Positions 11,791 through 22,605 of a stretch of 64,000 nucleotides of DNA are shown piece by piece. The number at the start of each line of letters is the position of its first letter. Within the stretch, counting starts at the first letter, position 1. Origin of the DNA: Cristatella mucedo. Taxonomy: Eukaryota; Bryozoa; Phylactolaemata; Cristatellidae. The translations under genes and the position numbers were made by a program. The stretch is from assembly GCA_009760855.2 (NCBI GenBank), contig WPIO01000288.1, positions 1 through 64,000 of the forward strand, written 5' to 3'. The notes below the pieces were generated by a model that was not told the DNA's origin, made no database searches, and worked only from the letters and a program-made list of their open reading frames with translations.

Positions 11791-12650
11791 GTTAAGGTAA
11801 GTGGCATTTATGGCTGCTGGGCGCTGCGATGGTCAAAATATCTGCATTTATCAGTGCGGTTTAAAAATTTATTGTTTATTCTACAAGCCTCTAGCAACCC
11901 CAGTTATCATCACGAATCTCAAGCAAGGATTCCTGGTCCTTAAACTACCTAAAATACTGCAATAAATTCAGCCATTTCTGGACCTCGAGAAATTTTGTCG
12001 TGTACCGCACGTTAATAAAAAGACTTCGATCATGCACGGACGGTGACTGAGGGCATAAATGTGACCAAGAAAAAACTGTGATCGGCCTACATTTCAAAGT
12101 ACAATAATCCCTCCATAACAGTATGCAGACAACTAAGATTAAATGACACTGCTCATCCAAAGAGCTTCCAGCAAGCTGCCGAGGATAGGGCTACTGTTGA
12201 GACTCGGTGAATACGCATGTGAGGAGAAGTACAGACTTTTCTTATTTGCACAGATACATTTTTAGTTATTCCAATAGTTGCAATAGTAGCATCAAGACCC
12301 TGCAAACTTCGCAGTCATTATTTAATAAGTTAATTATCCCCATGAAATGGGAACCGTTAATAAAGGTCGCTTAGCAGACAAGAGTTCCAAAAAAATAATT
12401 GCTCATCGTTAGTGAGACAGTCAGGAAGCTTTCACAATTCAAGCAGTCGTGATTTCTATACTTGACCACGCAAAGCAAAGAGAGCTCTTCGTTAGTTCAG
12501 CACGAATGAATGCTGAACTTAACTAGGGCGAAAATCCAAGATACTAAACAGTAAGGGTATATGAAAAAACGGAAGCCGCAGATTTAGAGCAATTTAAGTA
12601 GAGCACACCTTTCTATTAAAACGGCTGGTTGCTTATTAAAACTTGAGAAT
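11791..12650. other. No gene seen
   Basis: No recognised frame or repeat in about 860 bases. Confidence 0.5.
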
Positions 12651-13620
12651 AGTAATAATAATCCACTTGATAAAGCGCCCTAAGAGACCTCAATCTCTCT
12701 CTAGGCGATTTACATTTGCTGCACAGGGAAACGCGATTGAATAGTGATTAATAACCTGCTTGAAAAAGGACATGATTAAAATGCTCAGGGTCAGCATGCA
12801 AGTGCGAATAGTGGCAGCAAGCACAGTGTCAGCACGCATAAGCACATGAAGGACGAATTACAGGGTCCAACTAAATGCTGTCCTAAATAGGTGTTTTTAA
12901 GTTCTTTTTAAATGTGGTCAAGTCAAGGGATGTCCTGACGCAAGTCAGGAGTGAATTTCAGGCTTTGGGGGCATACGAACTAAATGCACCTTCTCCAAGC
13001 GATTTGAGGTTTGTACGAGGCATTGGAAAACTGATGAATTCCGAAAATCGGGTGTTACGATGCTTGGCCTGGTGGGCAGTAGTTCTGATACATAGGCAAG
13101 AGCCAAATAATGAAGTGACCTAAAAGTGAGCGACAAAACTTTGAGGTCAATCCGTTGCTTGACTTGTAGCCAGTGCAGATTGGCGAGAAGTGGTGTGATG
13201 TGGCAACTTCGACGCGCACGACAAACAAGCATAGCTGCAGAGTTTTGGGGCAGTTCTAATCTCCTGATTGTGCATGGCAGTAGGCCAGCAAGAAAGTTAC
13301 AGAAGTCAAGACGGGATGTCACAAATGTATGGACCAACTTAGACGTGGTACCCTTATCTAAACAAGGCTGAACTTTAGCAATGTTATGTAGCTGAAAGTA
13401 GGCAGATTCGACTGTGGAGCTGATGTGGTCGTCTAACGAGAGGTCACTTTGGCAAATGACACCTAGATTTCGAGCTGATTGAACAGGAGATATGCTGGCA
13501 GAGCCAATTTTGAGCGTCAGCCTTTCCAATTTGTGAATCACAGTGGGTTTGCCCATAACTAGTAAGTTAGTTTTGTCATCGTTTAGTTTAAGAAAGTTTG
13601 CTGCCATCCATGTCGGGATG
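12651..13620 (-). mobile_element. LINE family B, 5'-truncated copy with long open frame
   Basis: The minus strand holds an uninterrupted 220-codon frame (13607-12945) coding for the C-terminal part of the B reverse-transcriptase protein: MAANFLKLNDDKTNLLVMGK at the thumb, SARNLGV, LDDHIS, TSRLDFCNF, SCHITPLLANLHWLQVKQRI and SLTFRSLHYLALAYVSELL. The complete 3' UTR follows, ending at the CGCTTTATCAAGTG signature near 12660. The far end stops abruptly at about 13620, where an oppositely oriented B copy begins. The YADD catalytic part is missing. Confidence 0.9.
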
Positions 13621-13624
13621 TCAA

Positions 13625-14328
13625 AATTACTGGCCTTCTGGGATGCGGGATCAGGTGATTGCTGCTAGAGCAAAACTCGGCTTGTCTGTCGTGAGCGTCG
13701 AAGTTGCAACATCACACCACTTCTCGCCTTCTTCGCGACCTCACGACATCACGCCAATTCTCGCCGACCTGCACTGGCTACAAGTCAAGTAACGGATGGA
13801 CTTCAAGGTTTCGTCGCTCACTTTTAGGTCACTTCATTCTTTGGCTCCAGCCTATATCTCAGATCTACTCCCTCACTAGGGCAAGCTTCGTACCACCCGC
13901 TTTTCGGAATCCAACAGTCTACCAATACCTTGCGCAAACCTCAAATCCTTTAGAGACCGTGCACTTAGTTTGTATGCTCCCAATGCCTGGATCTCCCTTC
14001 CGACTTGCGTCAGAACATTTCCTGACTTGACCACATTTAAAAAGAACTTAAAAAACACTCTTATTTAGGACAGCATTTAGTGGGTCCCAGTGATTCTTCC
14101 TTGATGTGCTTATGCGTGCTGACACTGTGCATGCTCCCACTAACCACGTTTGCATACTGAGCCTGTGCATGTATCCCCTAACCATGTTATTCACGTTGTT
14201 TATCAAGCATGATATTACTTACCGTTCAATTGCATTTCCCTTTGCGGCAAATGTGAAGCACTTACAAAAGATTGAGTTCTCTGCGGGCGCTTTATCAAGT
14301 GCATCAGTTTTATTTTTGTTATTATAAA
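13625..14328 (+). mobile_element. LINE family B, 3' third, inverted next to the preceding copy
   Basis: Begins in the conserved stretch before CHITPLL and runs through the SLTFRSLHSLAPAYISDLL equivalent, the YAPKAWNSLPTC region (mutated and in shifted frames), the 3' UTR and the CTTTATCAAGTGCAT tail. A short internal duplication near 13715-13765 repeats the ACATCACACCACTTCTCGCC segment in altered form. It forms a head-to-head pair with the 12.65-13.62 kb copy. Confidence 0.85.
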
Positions 14329-15248
14329 TAAAAAACTTATGTGTGATACGAGTGCAGATCAAAGTGGTGTGGAAAGAACGGTTTTGTGTGGGTCAATTTG
14401 GTAACCACAGCAATCATGGGTGTTACTCAGGGTGTTATCCCAGGATTACTTAAAAAATTCCATTACCCAGGTCAAGTGTTGGGGAGCTGCAGCAGGTTCT
14501 AATGTATTGCCCACTGCAAGCTAGACGAACAGCTATAACGGATCTTCAAACACTATATAAATAAGGCTGTTTACGGGAATACATATACTCAAATGGTGGC
14601 GACTTAATTTGCAAGTCACTTAAGTTATTGATTAAAACTTTGAGGTGATCTCCTGCTGCCACTTCTAAGATGGACAAATAATTTTAAAAGTTCCGGACGC
14701 AGTATCGTAGGTGCTAGCTAGTTTGTGCCGCCTGGGATGTTATTGAGCATATTGCGTGGATCTGACTACAGACTCTGAGTTTAATCGCTTCGGTAAACTT
14801 GGATCTACAATTTTAAGACCCTTAAAGACAAGTAAATGTATATATATATATAATGAAATTTTCGCGTCAAGCTTTGTGGTTAGCATTGGATGGGTTGTGA
14901 GAATATTCTTCAAGCACCATGGCAACCTAGTGATTTCAGAGCAAGTAGTTAGTTAGTATGCTAATCAGTCACGATTGGAATGAAAAGTATTTCCGCCTCT
15001 AACTGTACAAAGCTACAAAGACTACGTGGGTCTTACACAGGAGGATTTGTATATCGAATGCTCGACGCCTGAGCGCTTTAGTTACGCATATGGTAGCCTA
15101 AATATTTCATATAACGAAACAAAAAGAAAGTAAGAAACACAGAGTCAGGAGAGCATTACAGGTATTGATTAGAAAGTATCTGCATTTGCATAAAGTTTGT
15201 ATTTAATAATTTTCTAGTTGGAATATACCTCCGACCAGGTTACTATTA
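14329..15248. other. No gene seen
   Basis: No recognised element; a short (TA)n run lies at about 14837-14852. Confidence 0.5.
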
Positions 15249-15346
15249 CGCCGTGGTGGCACACTAGATAATGCAGTTTTGATTTTCATACGACCTTGGT
15301 CTGAGGTCATGGTTTAAAATCCTGCGCGCGTTGGGCGATTCTTTAT
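15249..15346 (+). repeat. tRNA-derived SINE, truncated
   Basis: The sequence CCGTGGTGGCACACTAGATAATGCAG followed by CGACCTTGG, a decayed B box and GGGCGATTCTTTATT matches the SINE head. The body is cut off exactly where the (AAT)n tail of the next B copy starts, so B inserted into the SINE. Confidence 0.65.
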
Positions 15347-15451
15347 TAATAATAATAATAATAATAATATTCCACTTGATAAAGCGCCATCAGAGAACTT
15401 AATCTCTTTCTACGCGCTTTACATTTGCTGCAAAGTGATATGCAATTGAAT
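15347..15451 (-). mobile_element. LINE family B, 3' end, left half of a copy split by element A
   Basis: An (AAT)n tail, the CACTTGATAAAGCGCC signature and TTTGCTGCAAAG, ending at GCAATTGAATT. The same copy resumes at 18948 with AGTAAGTAAAATCATGCTTG. The uninterrupted order is seen in the B copy at 61.9 kb. Confidence 0.85.
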
Positions 15452-18400
15452 TCCTCCCCGAGCTAAAGAGCGGCCTCGGGCGACTCCTAGCGTGGTGTGG
15501 ACCTTTACTTGATTTCTCCGTAATACCTTCGGGTATTCCGCTGCTATCTTCGCTGTGACTATTTATGAGCTGTCCTCGGATATGCTACACAAAACAGGAC
15601 CTGCTTAGCATAAGATGCGATGTCGCCATTAGTCGATACCTACCGGCGTACCTTCCCCGGCGGGTCAGTGAGAACCTTCCTGCATCCTGCGTTCACCCCA
15701 TCAACAGCTCGGACATCAAACCTACGACTCGTAAGTTTAAAGCGCTAAATAGTACTTGTTGCGGTAGTAGCCCACCCGCTGTAGCCCAGCACGTTGTGAA
15801 ACGTCGTCCCACGGCCGTTACCAAGGTCCAATTCAAATTCGAAGAGCCAGCGTCCGCGAGGCCGGACGCAAACGGTAGAGAATACGAGTCACTCCATCGC
15901 CGTCGCCCAGTTGTTGGACAGCCTCTTAAATTCCGCCTACTAAATGTCCGATCGCTAAAAACCAAGGGGTTACTTATCCGCGATCAGGTGGTCCAGGAGA
16001 AGCTAGATACATTTCTGCTTACCGAAACCTGGATGATGCCTTGCTCCAGCAGCTGTATTTCCGAGACCACCCCACCCGGGTTCTCATTCTATCAGTCCTT
16101 GCGTTCTGACAAGGTTGGTGGCGGGGTTGCAATTGTTGTTCGCGAATCGTTTGGCTATAAAATGTGCAGTTTCTCGCATGGGTCATCGTTTGAATCGGTT
16201 GCTATCAGGTCTTCATCAAAGACAATGCCTCTCACCGTTGTGATATACCGGCCTCCTTCTGGCTGTCTAAACTTGTTTATAGAGGAGTTTTCAGAGTTCC
16301 TCGCTAAAATATTTGTGTGTGACAGGCCGCAACTGATTGTAGGAGACTTCAATATTCACATCGACAACCCTAACAACAGCCAGGTCCGCTCATTTCTTGA
16401 CTGTCTGGAGAATCTTGGTTTGGCCCAACACGTTAATCATAGCACCCACTTCGGTGGCCACATTCTAGATCTCGTGATCACTAAGGATGTCCTCCCCACT
16501 GTCTTTGTGGTGTGCCCACTGACCCTCTCAGATCATTGTTCGGTCTCGTTTACTGTTCCTGCTCCCTCGTATGTGCAGGGTAATGTCGAATTTGCCAAAC
16601 GACGTAACCTACAAAGAATTGACATGGACAAGTTTTTGAAATCTGTTTGTGATGCAGGCCTTCTTGATCTGCATTCAGACTCGACCGGCAGCCTCGATAC
16701 CCTCACTGATGCGATGAACATGACACTCAGGAGTGCTCTTGACAAGCATGCTCCCGTTCACACAATCTGTGTTCAAAGTCGTCGAGATTGCTTTCAATTT
16801 ACAAAAAAACTCCTTAAGATGCGCCGTGTTAAGCGCAGGCTGGAACGTCATTTCAAGAAATCGGGGTCTGAGGCAGACCTAGTCAATTTTAAAGACTTCC
16901 TTCGAGTTTACACCTGAAAGCTTAAAAAAGCCAGGGCTTCTTTTTTCATTAGAAAACTGAATTCCTGCCAGTCGGACACTAAACAGATTTATAAGACAGT
17001 AAACGATTTACTGGCCAATGCTGCCAGGTCTGACTCCCCAGATATTAAGGGCTCAGCCGAAAAGTTTTTAGCCTTCTTTACTGAAAAAATTGTGCACATT
17101 CGTGCTTCCATTAAGCCCCCTCTGACCAAAGCAATCGCCGTTCCTCAACCTGTGACCTTTCTTAAAAGGTTCTCTGAAGTTTCTGCCTGTGATGTGGCTG
17201 CCTTAATAAGGTCTAGCAAAAAGAGCTCGTCTCCTGAAGACCCTATACCTTCATCTCTGTGGTCTTCACTTGCAGACCAACTTAGCCCTGCCATAACCAA
17301 GATTTTAATGCATCTTTGGGAAAAGGGGTCGTCCCCAAAGCCTTCAAATCGGCAATCGTTAGACCTATTCTTAAAAAGCCTAGATTAGACACAGAGGTCC
17401 TAGCAAACTATTGTCCAGTTTCCCTTCTCCCGTTCCTATCAAAGATTCTTGAAAAAATTGTTGCTAAGCAGCTAGTTGAACATATTGAAAATAATGGAAT
17501 GTCAGAAACATTTCAATCAGGTTTCAAGAGGCAGCACTCTACTGAAACTGCTCTCCTTCGTGTTAACAATGACATTCTACGTGGCAACGACGACGGGAAT
17601 GTCACTGCCTTAGCTCTGCTAGATGTGTCTGCTGCCTTCGACACCATTGATCACGAAGTTGTGCTTGAACGATTGAGAACAACGATCGGTCTGGCAGACG
17701 AAGCACTGGCGTGGTTTAAATCATACTTGTCTGATCGTGTTCAATCCGTGTCGTGTGGGGGTCAGGTCTCAGACATGACAAGGGTCACCTGTGGAGTCCC
17801 TCAAGGGTCTGTACTTGGTCCCTTGCTGTTCTCCATTAATACGCAACCTCTGGGGAAAGTGATTAAGGCCCATGGAATAGGATATCATTTCTATGCTGAC
17901 GATACTCAGTTGTATTTGTCATTTAAACCGTCGGAATCTGCTGCAGCAACTGAGAAACTGAACGCTTGCCTTGCCGATATTCGACCCTGGATGTCGGAAA
18001 ACTTCCTGAAATTAAATGACGATAAAACCGAACTGCTGCTCACAGGACACCCTAAGTGTGTGGCTGGATTAAAAGGCTTTGCTACTCTAATAGGTGATGC
18101 TATTGTGCGACCTTCACCACGTGCTCGTAATCTAGGTGTCGTGTTCGACAGCTGCCTCAATTTCAAAAGCTTCATTCAGAAGACTGCTTTTACAGCTAGC
18201 CATCACATCCGATCCCTATCCAAGATTAGAAGCTGTCTCCCACAGTGGCTTGTAAAAAATTTAACTAGCTCTTTAGTTCTGTCTCGGCTTGATTATTGTA
18301 ATTCCCTCTTGGCTGGGCTACCAAAGAAAGCTATTATGCCACTACAGTGGACTATGAATATAGCTGCAAGGCTGGTCTTCAAGTCCCAGCGGTTTGAGCA

Positions 18401-18947
18401 CGTGTCACCTTTGCTGGAAGAGCTAGGATGGTTGCCGGTTGAGCAAAGGATACAGAGCAAATTTCTTAAGCTGACCCACAAGTCCCGCCATGGCTTGGCT
18501 CCTTCATATTTAGCTGAACTGCTGCATCAGTTTCAGCCTCTTCGCGCCCTCAGGTCCTGTATGGAGAATAAATTAGCTGTCCCATTCCTCCGCTTAAAGA
18601 CAGTTGGCGACGGAAGCTTTAGCTCTGCAGGTCCTAGACTGTGGAACTCGCTTCCACAATTCTTACGCAACGACATCTACTCTCCAACTGCCGACTATTG
18701 CACATCTTTTTCAGCGGTCCTGAACTGCTACTGCTATGCTACTCACTACCTCAACTGCTCTCTTGACTCTGATATGCTTCCCACTTTCTCTTTGTCGCGT
18801 GAGACGAAGTCTGTTGGCTGCCGAATGCGTACCGAAAGCCGCTTAAGCTGTGAGTGAGCTATACAAAACTGTCCTGCGTAACACTCACATGGTCTTTATG
18901 ACTTAGTGGAGTTAGTGACGGAGATACATTACATTACATTACATAGT
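15452..18947 (+). mobile_element. LINE family A, essentially full-length CR1/L2-like element
   Basis: About 3.5 kb inserted into a B copy. It starts at about 15452 (CCTCCCCGAGCTAAAGAGCG), has about 110 bases of leader, one long coding region (endonuclease then reverse transcriptase), a short 3' UTR and an (ACATT)n tail at about 18926-18947. Non-LTR elements of the CR1/L2 group end in short tandem repeats rather than poly(A) and often 5'-truncate. This copy reaches back to an ATG and leader, so it is probably full length. Flanking target duplications are not clear. Confidence 0.9.
15565..18857 (+). pseudogene. Family A endonuclease-reverse transcriptase ORF with one stop and one frameshift
   Basis: From the ATG at 15565 the frame codes for an apurinic-like endonuclease with its usual landmarks: LLNVRSLKTKG near residue 122, LLTETW near 150, VVIYRPPSG near 225, IVGDFNIH near 257, GHILDLVIT and LTLSDHCSVSF near 320. 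A TGA at 16915-16917 interrupts it; the related copy at 61.6 kb has CGA there, so this is a C-to-T change. The same frame then continues to about 17328, where a GGGG run (17325-17328) appears one base short and the protein continues in another frame from 17316. That frame carries the RT: LLDVSAAFDTIDH (about 17616), GVPQGSVLGPLLF (about 17793), the catalytic YADDTQLY (17892) and a C-terminal LAPSYLAELL / LWNSLPQFL region typical of CR1/L2. The ORF would be about 1,100 codons. No separate gag-like ORF1 is visible. Confidence 0.9.
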
Positions 18948-19267
18948 AAGTAAAATCATGCTTGAAGAACAAACAAAATGAATAGTATGGTTAGGGGTGA
19001 CATGCACAGGGTCAGCATGCAAACGTGGTTAGTGGCAGCATGCACAGTGTCAGCATGCATAAGCACATCAAGGACGAATTAAAGGGACCCACTAAATGGT
19101 GTCCTAAATAGGTGTGTTTTTAAGTTTCTTTTAAATGTGGTCAGGTCAGGGGATGTTCTGATGCAGGTCGGGAGGGAGTTCCAGGCTTTTGGAGCATACG
19201 AGCTGAATGCACGGTCTGCAAAGGATTGAAGGTTTGTACGAGGTATTTCCATACGGTTCGAAAAGCG
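18948..19267 (-). mobile_element. LINE family B, right half of the split copy
   Basis: Continues the B 3' UTR (ATGGTTAGGGGTGACATGCA, CAGGGTCAGCATGCAAACG) and the end of the ORF on the minus strand, stopping at about 19267. Confidence 0.85.
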
Positions 19268-19320
19268 GTACTGGAGGCAGTGGTCATCGCCATAAAGGCT
19301 CTTCTGCAGCTGAACAAAAG
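19268..19320 (+). repeat. SINE body fragment
   Basis: GGCAGTGGTCATCGCCATAA followed by AGGCTCTTCTGCAGCTG resembles the middle of the tRNA SINE; the head is missing. Confidence 0.4.
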
Positions 19321-19584
19321 ATGCTGACGAATAAGCTACTATTGGACCTAAGGGTCTGTTTTGGAGACGGTCAAATTTTTTTTATCATAAATGAATGCCA
19401 TTTAAAAAATTGTTGACCGTTTAAGTTTTCCGGTGTATTAGTGCCGCATAAGATACACATGATTGTCTTGAGAAATTCCTAGCCATGTATGTGATATTTC
19501 AGAAATAACAACTACGGAAACTAAAAATGCAGATCGTCTTGCCTGACTGCTTTGTATTATTATCATGCCGAATAGCAGGTGAAT
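19321..19584 (-). other. Presumed 3' UTR of the Ig receptor gene
   Basis: Lies directly downstream of the stop codon at 19587-19585. Its only visible structure is an inverted repeat at 19367-19420. No canonical AATAAA is present on the minus strand; a GATAAA-like variant occurs near 19388-19383. UTR status is inferred from position. Confidence 0.35.
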
Positions 19585-19891
19585 TTAAGAGCCATCGCCC
19601 ACCAGTAGCCTAGATCCTTGCCATTCAAGCTTGTTGTAGTCAGTGCGGCCATCTATTTCAGCAGACGCCGAGGCAGAGGTCGGGTGTAGAGAAATGTAGG
19701 GAACTAGTCCCACAGTAGTAATTGGCTGGCTAAGGGATTCCATTTCGCTATCATTTTTGCCCGTTCTAGTGTAGTCTTTAATGTCCTCATATATGTGCAT
19801 TTCGTTTTCATCTGACGTCATCTGCTTTTCTGGAAGTTTCTTTGAACGCTTCAATACGTCCATGGGGTTGATCGGTTGACCATTGATGATT
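19585..19891 (-). CDS. Last exon: cytoplasmic tail with ITIM/ITSM-like motifs
   Basis: The acceptor TTACTTTTTAG (ends 19892) opens an exon that begins with one base completing a codon (phase 2) and runs 101 codons to TAA at 19587-19585. The product is hydrophilic with four tyrosines: MHIYEDI (Tyr about 34 of the exon, YxxI, close to the pYEEI type bound by Src-family SH2 domains), DYTRT (Tyr 40), LVPYISL (Tyr 65, an exact V-x-Y-x-x-L ITIM) and RTDYNKL (Tyr 85, T-x-Y-x-x-L, ITSM-like). Lysine-rich sequence (KRSKKLPEK) lies near the start. Spacings between the YxxL/I motifs do not fit an ITAM. In other animals such tails recruit SHP-type phosphatases; that use here is inference. Confidence 0.8.
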
Positions 19892-21774
19892 CTAAAAAGT
19901 AAGTTCCTAATACAATAACAGTTACATAAAATTTGCTAGATTTCATGAGCTACGAATAACCCCATAGCTTTAGAAATAAGCAGCCTCACCATTGAAATGA
20001 ATTTGCACAGAATTTTTCAGATTATTAAGGCTCTTTTAGTTGTCAAATAAGTTTGAGCGCTTGAATTTTCCTTGAAGAAAATTCGCACTAAAGTAGGATT
20101 AATAATAAAAAGTGTTGTTTTGTTCAGAGAAAATGAAGAATATAATGTAAAAAGTATAGATTAAGAATATCTGCAAATCACGGCAAAAGAAGCTATAACC
20201 AACCGTCGAGATTAGCCAAGGTATTACGACACGACAAACATTTAAAGGCCCACAAAAAGCAAACTAGGCAGCTGGCTAATTGGGAGTTTAAATTAGTCCC
20301 ATGCTCTGACTTGCATTCCTACCCAGGGAGCTCCGGGAATAGGCACGTACCATTGGGCGAAGGGAAAGCTCAGCAAAACAGATGCGTCTTTGACTGTAAT
20401 TAAAAATGACTTAAAGTCAATCCACAGAGATTATGGCCGGACGGGTAGTCAGACTTTTTTACAAATCACAAAATGTAAATAAGATGACTAAGATGACGCT
20501 GGAAAGCATGAAGAAATTACATTTTTCAATGAATATTTAATTTTAGTGGGCGTTATTTCTCTAAAAGACTCCTTGAACTTTTCTGACCAAAGATGTTTTA
20601 TTGTCATCAGATCTTCACCAAGGTTAATTATTAGTTATACAGTTATTAATATATCAAGAATTAAGGCACATCACTGAGCAGGTATCGCATATGCCACTGC
20701 TTGAGTAGGTCTGTGAGAATTTCTCTTCAAGTATTCAATGCGACGAATACTATTACCTGAAAATGTTGTATGCTGAAGGCGACTTAAGATTGGGCATTAA
20801 TTGTTACCTTGATTGTGTTGAATTACTGGACTCCACCATTTGTACATGGAAGCAGTGGTCAATATGATTTCCCTTAAAGGCTTCTAGTTTTCGAACACAT
20901 TGAAAACTAAGTAATGAAAAAATACCTTCACTTTCTTTATCAAACTTTAATTACCACGAAAGCCACAAATAATGTAAGTACTCAAATTTAAAATATGATA
21001 AAGGCGATTACAAGTAACCAATAAGGAGGATACTTTCCTTTTTTTTAATTTTAAGCCTAGAATATCTCAGAATAGCTCGCTGTAGATCGTGCAATATTTA
21101 TTTTTACGGTCAAGGGATAGCAAAAATACCTTTCACATGCATTTCGCCTAATCACTAATTAATAATGCAAAAACCAGATTAATAGTATTTTTAAAGATTA
21201 AGGTCACAATCTCAACACTATTCGAGGAAATATGGAAATGTGAAATGAGATGCGTTTCACTCAATAAACTAAAACGAAGTCAGGCTACACTTAGGATTTA
21301 ATTTTATGAAGTACCAAGTCCAATGGGAGGCGATAACCAGCCTTTAAAGGAATACATAATACGAGTTTATTAATGAAATCTGTATAGTGAATATTAAAAT
21401 CCAAAAGCATCATACTTGCTCGCTAAAATATTTTGCAAGCTATTTTTATTATTACTATGGGAATATGAGAGTTTGTCGACTGCAGCTAAGCCTCAGAGCG
21501 AGCTTACTCAGGTATTTCTGCTCAGGGGATTTACAATAACGGGCATTGCACAAGTATCAGGTGTTCTCTTACTAATCGTCTTGTAGGAGCTCTTTAGAGC
21601 CTCTAATATCTTTATAGATCAAATTTATGGAAAGCCGGAAGTTAAGCACACAAGGCAGTACGCCCGAAGCTTTTTTTGAAACGTTAAGCTACTCGGCTGG
21701 GCAATTATACCCGTCATATACACTACTACCTGCAAGTAACCCTTCCAAAATGTCACCAGCTTCTCAAATTCTTA
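19892..21774. other. Intron sequence, no element recognised
   Basis: About 1.9 kb of AT-rich sequence without open frames of note or copies of families A, B or the SINE. Confidence 0.5.
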
Positions 21775-22605
21775 GCACATAATAATAATAATAATAATAA
21801 ACTTGATAATGCGTCCTCAGAGAACTCAATCTCTTTCTAGGGGCTTTACATTTTCTGCAAAGGAAGCACGATCGCATGGTTATTGGTAGCACAAACAATA
21901 AGCAACAAGAATAAAATGGTTAGGGGTGACATGTACAGGGTCAACATGCAAGTTTTGTTCGCAGCAGCATGCAGAGTGTCAGCACGCATAAGCACATAAA
22001 TAGCGAATGACAGGGACTCACTACATGCTGTGATGACTAGGTGTGTTTTTAATTTCCTTTTAAATGTGGTCAAGTGAGGGAATGTCTTGACGCAAGTCGG
22101 GAGTGAATTCCATGCTTTGGGAGCATACAAACTAAAGGCACGGTTACCAAATGATTTGAGGTTTATACGAGGTACGGGTAAACATTTAGATTGCGAAAAG
22201 CAGGTCGTACGATGCTTAGACTGGTGAGGCAGTAGATCTGAAAGGATGTCAACTAAGCTAAATGTAGATTTAATAAACTCCTCCCAAAGCACACCCCAAT
22301 TTAGAGCCTAGAAAGAGATTGAAATCTCTGAGGGCGCATTATCAAGTGTATCATTATCATTATTATTATTAACAGTTAGACTCCGCAAAGGTGATAGTAG
22401 CAAGCTTAGCCTGGTAAGAAAGTAGTGCTGATAGTTAGGCTGAAGCCAAATAATGAAGATATCTAAAAGTGAGCGACGAAATCTTGAAGTCGATGCAGAC
22501 AACCTGTAGCCAGCTTAGGTCGGCAATAAGTGGTGTGACATGGCAACTGTGCCGCTCACGACAGACTAGCGTTGCTCCAGAGCTTTGAACCACGTGTAAG
22601 CGCCT
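21775..22605 (-). mobile_element. LINE family B, interrupted copy
   Basis: An (AAT)n tail at 21780, the GATAATGCGTCCTCAGAGAA terminus, 3' UTR and the ORF end (YAPKAWNSLPTC, open at 22292-21846) run on the minus strand to about 22270. After a 60-base plus-strand B tail the minus copy resumes at about 22360 and ends near 22605 around the CHVTPLIADLSWLQ block. Frames are broken. Confidence 0.8.
22296..22356 (+). mobile_element. LINE family B tail inserted inside the minus-strand B copy
   Basis: AGAGCCTAGAAAGAGATTGA, AATCTCTGAGGGCGCATTAT and an (ATT)n run in the opposite orientation to its host. Simplest reading: a 5'-truncated B of about 60 bases inserted into an older B. Confidence 0.65.

Noticed and set aside
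15693-15965. 90-codon minus frame opposite the family A ORF
   Set aside because: Shadow of the long endonuclease frame.
19585-19891. ITAM in the receptor tail
   Set aside because: YEDI, YISL and YNKL are separated by 27 and 16 residues, not the 6-8 needed; ITIM/ITSM-like is the better reading.
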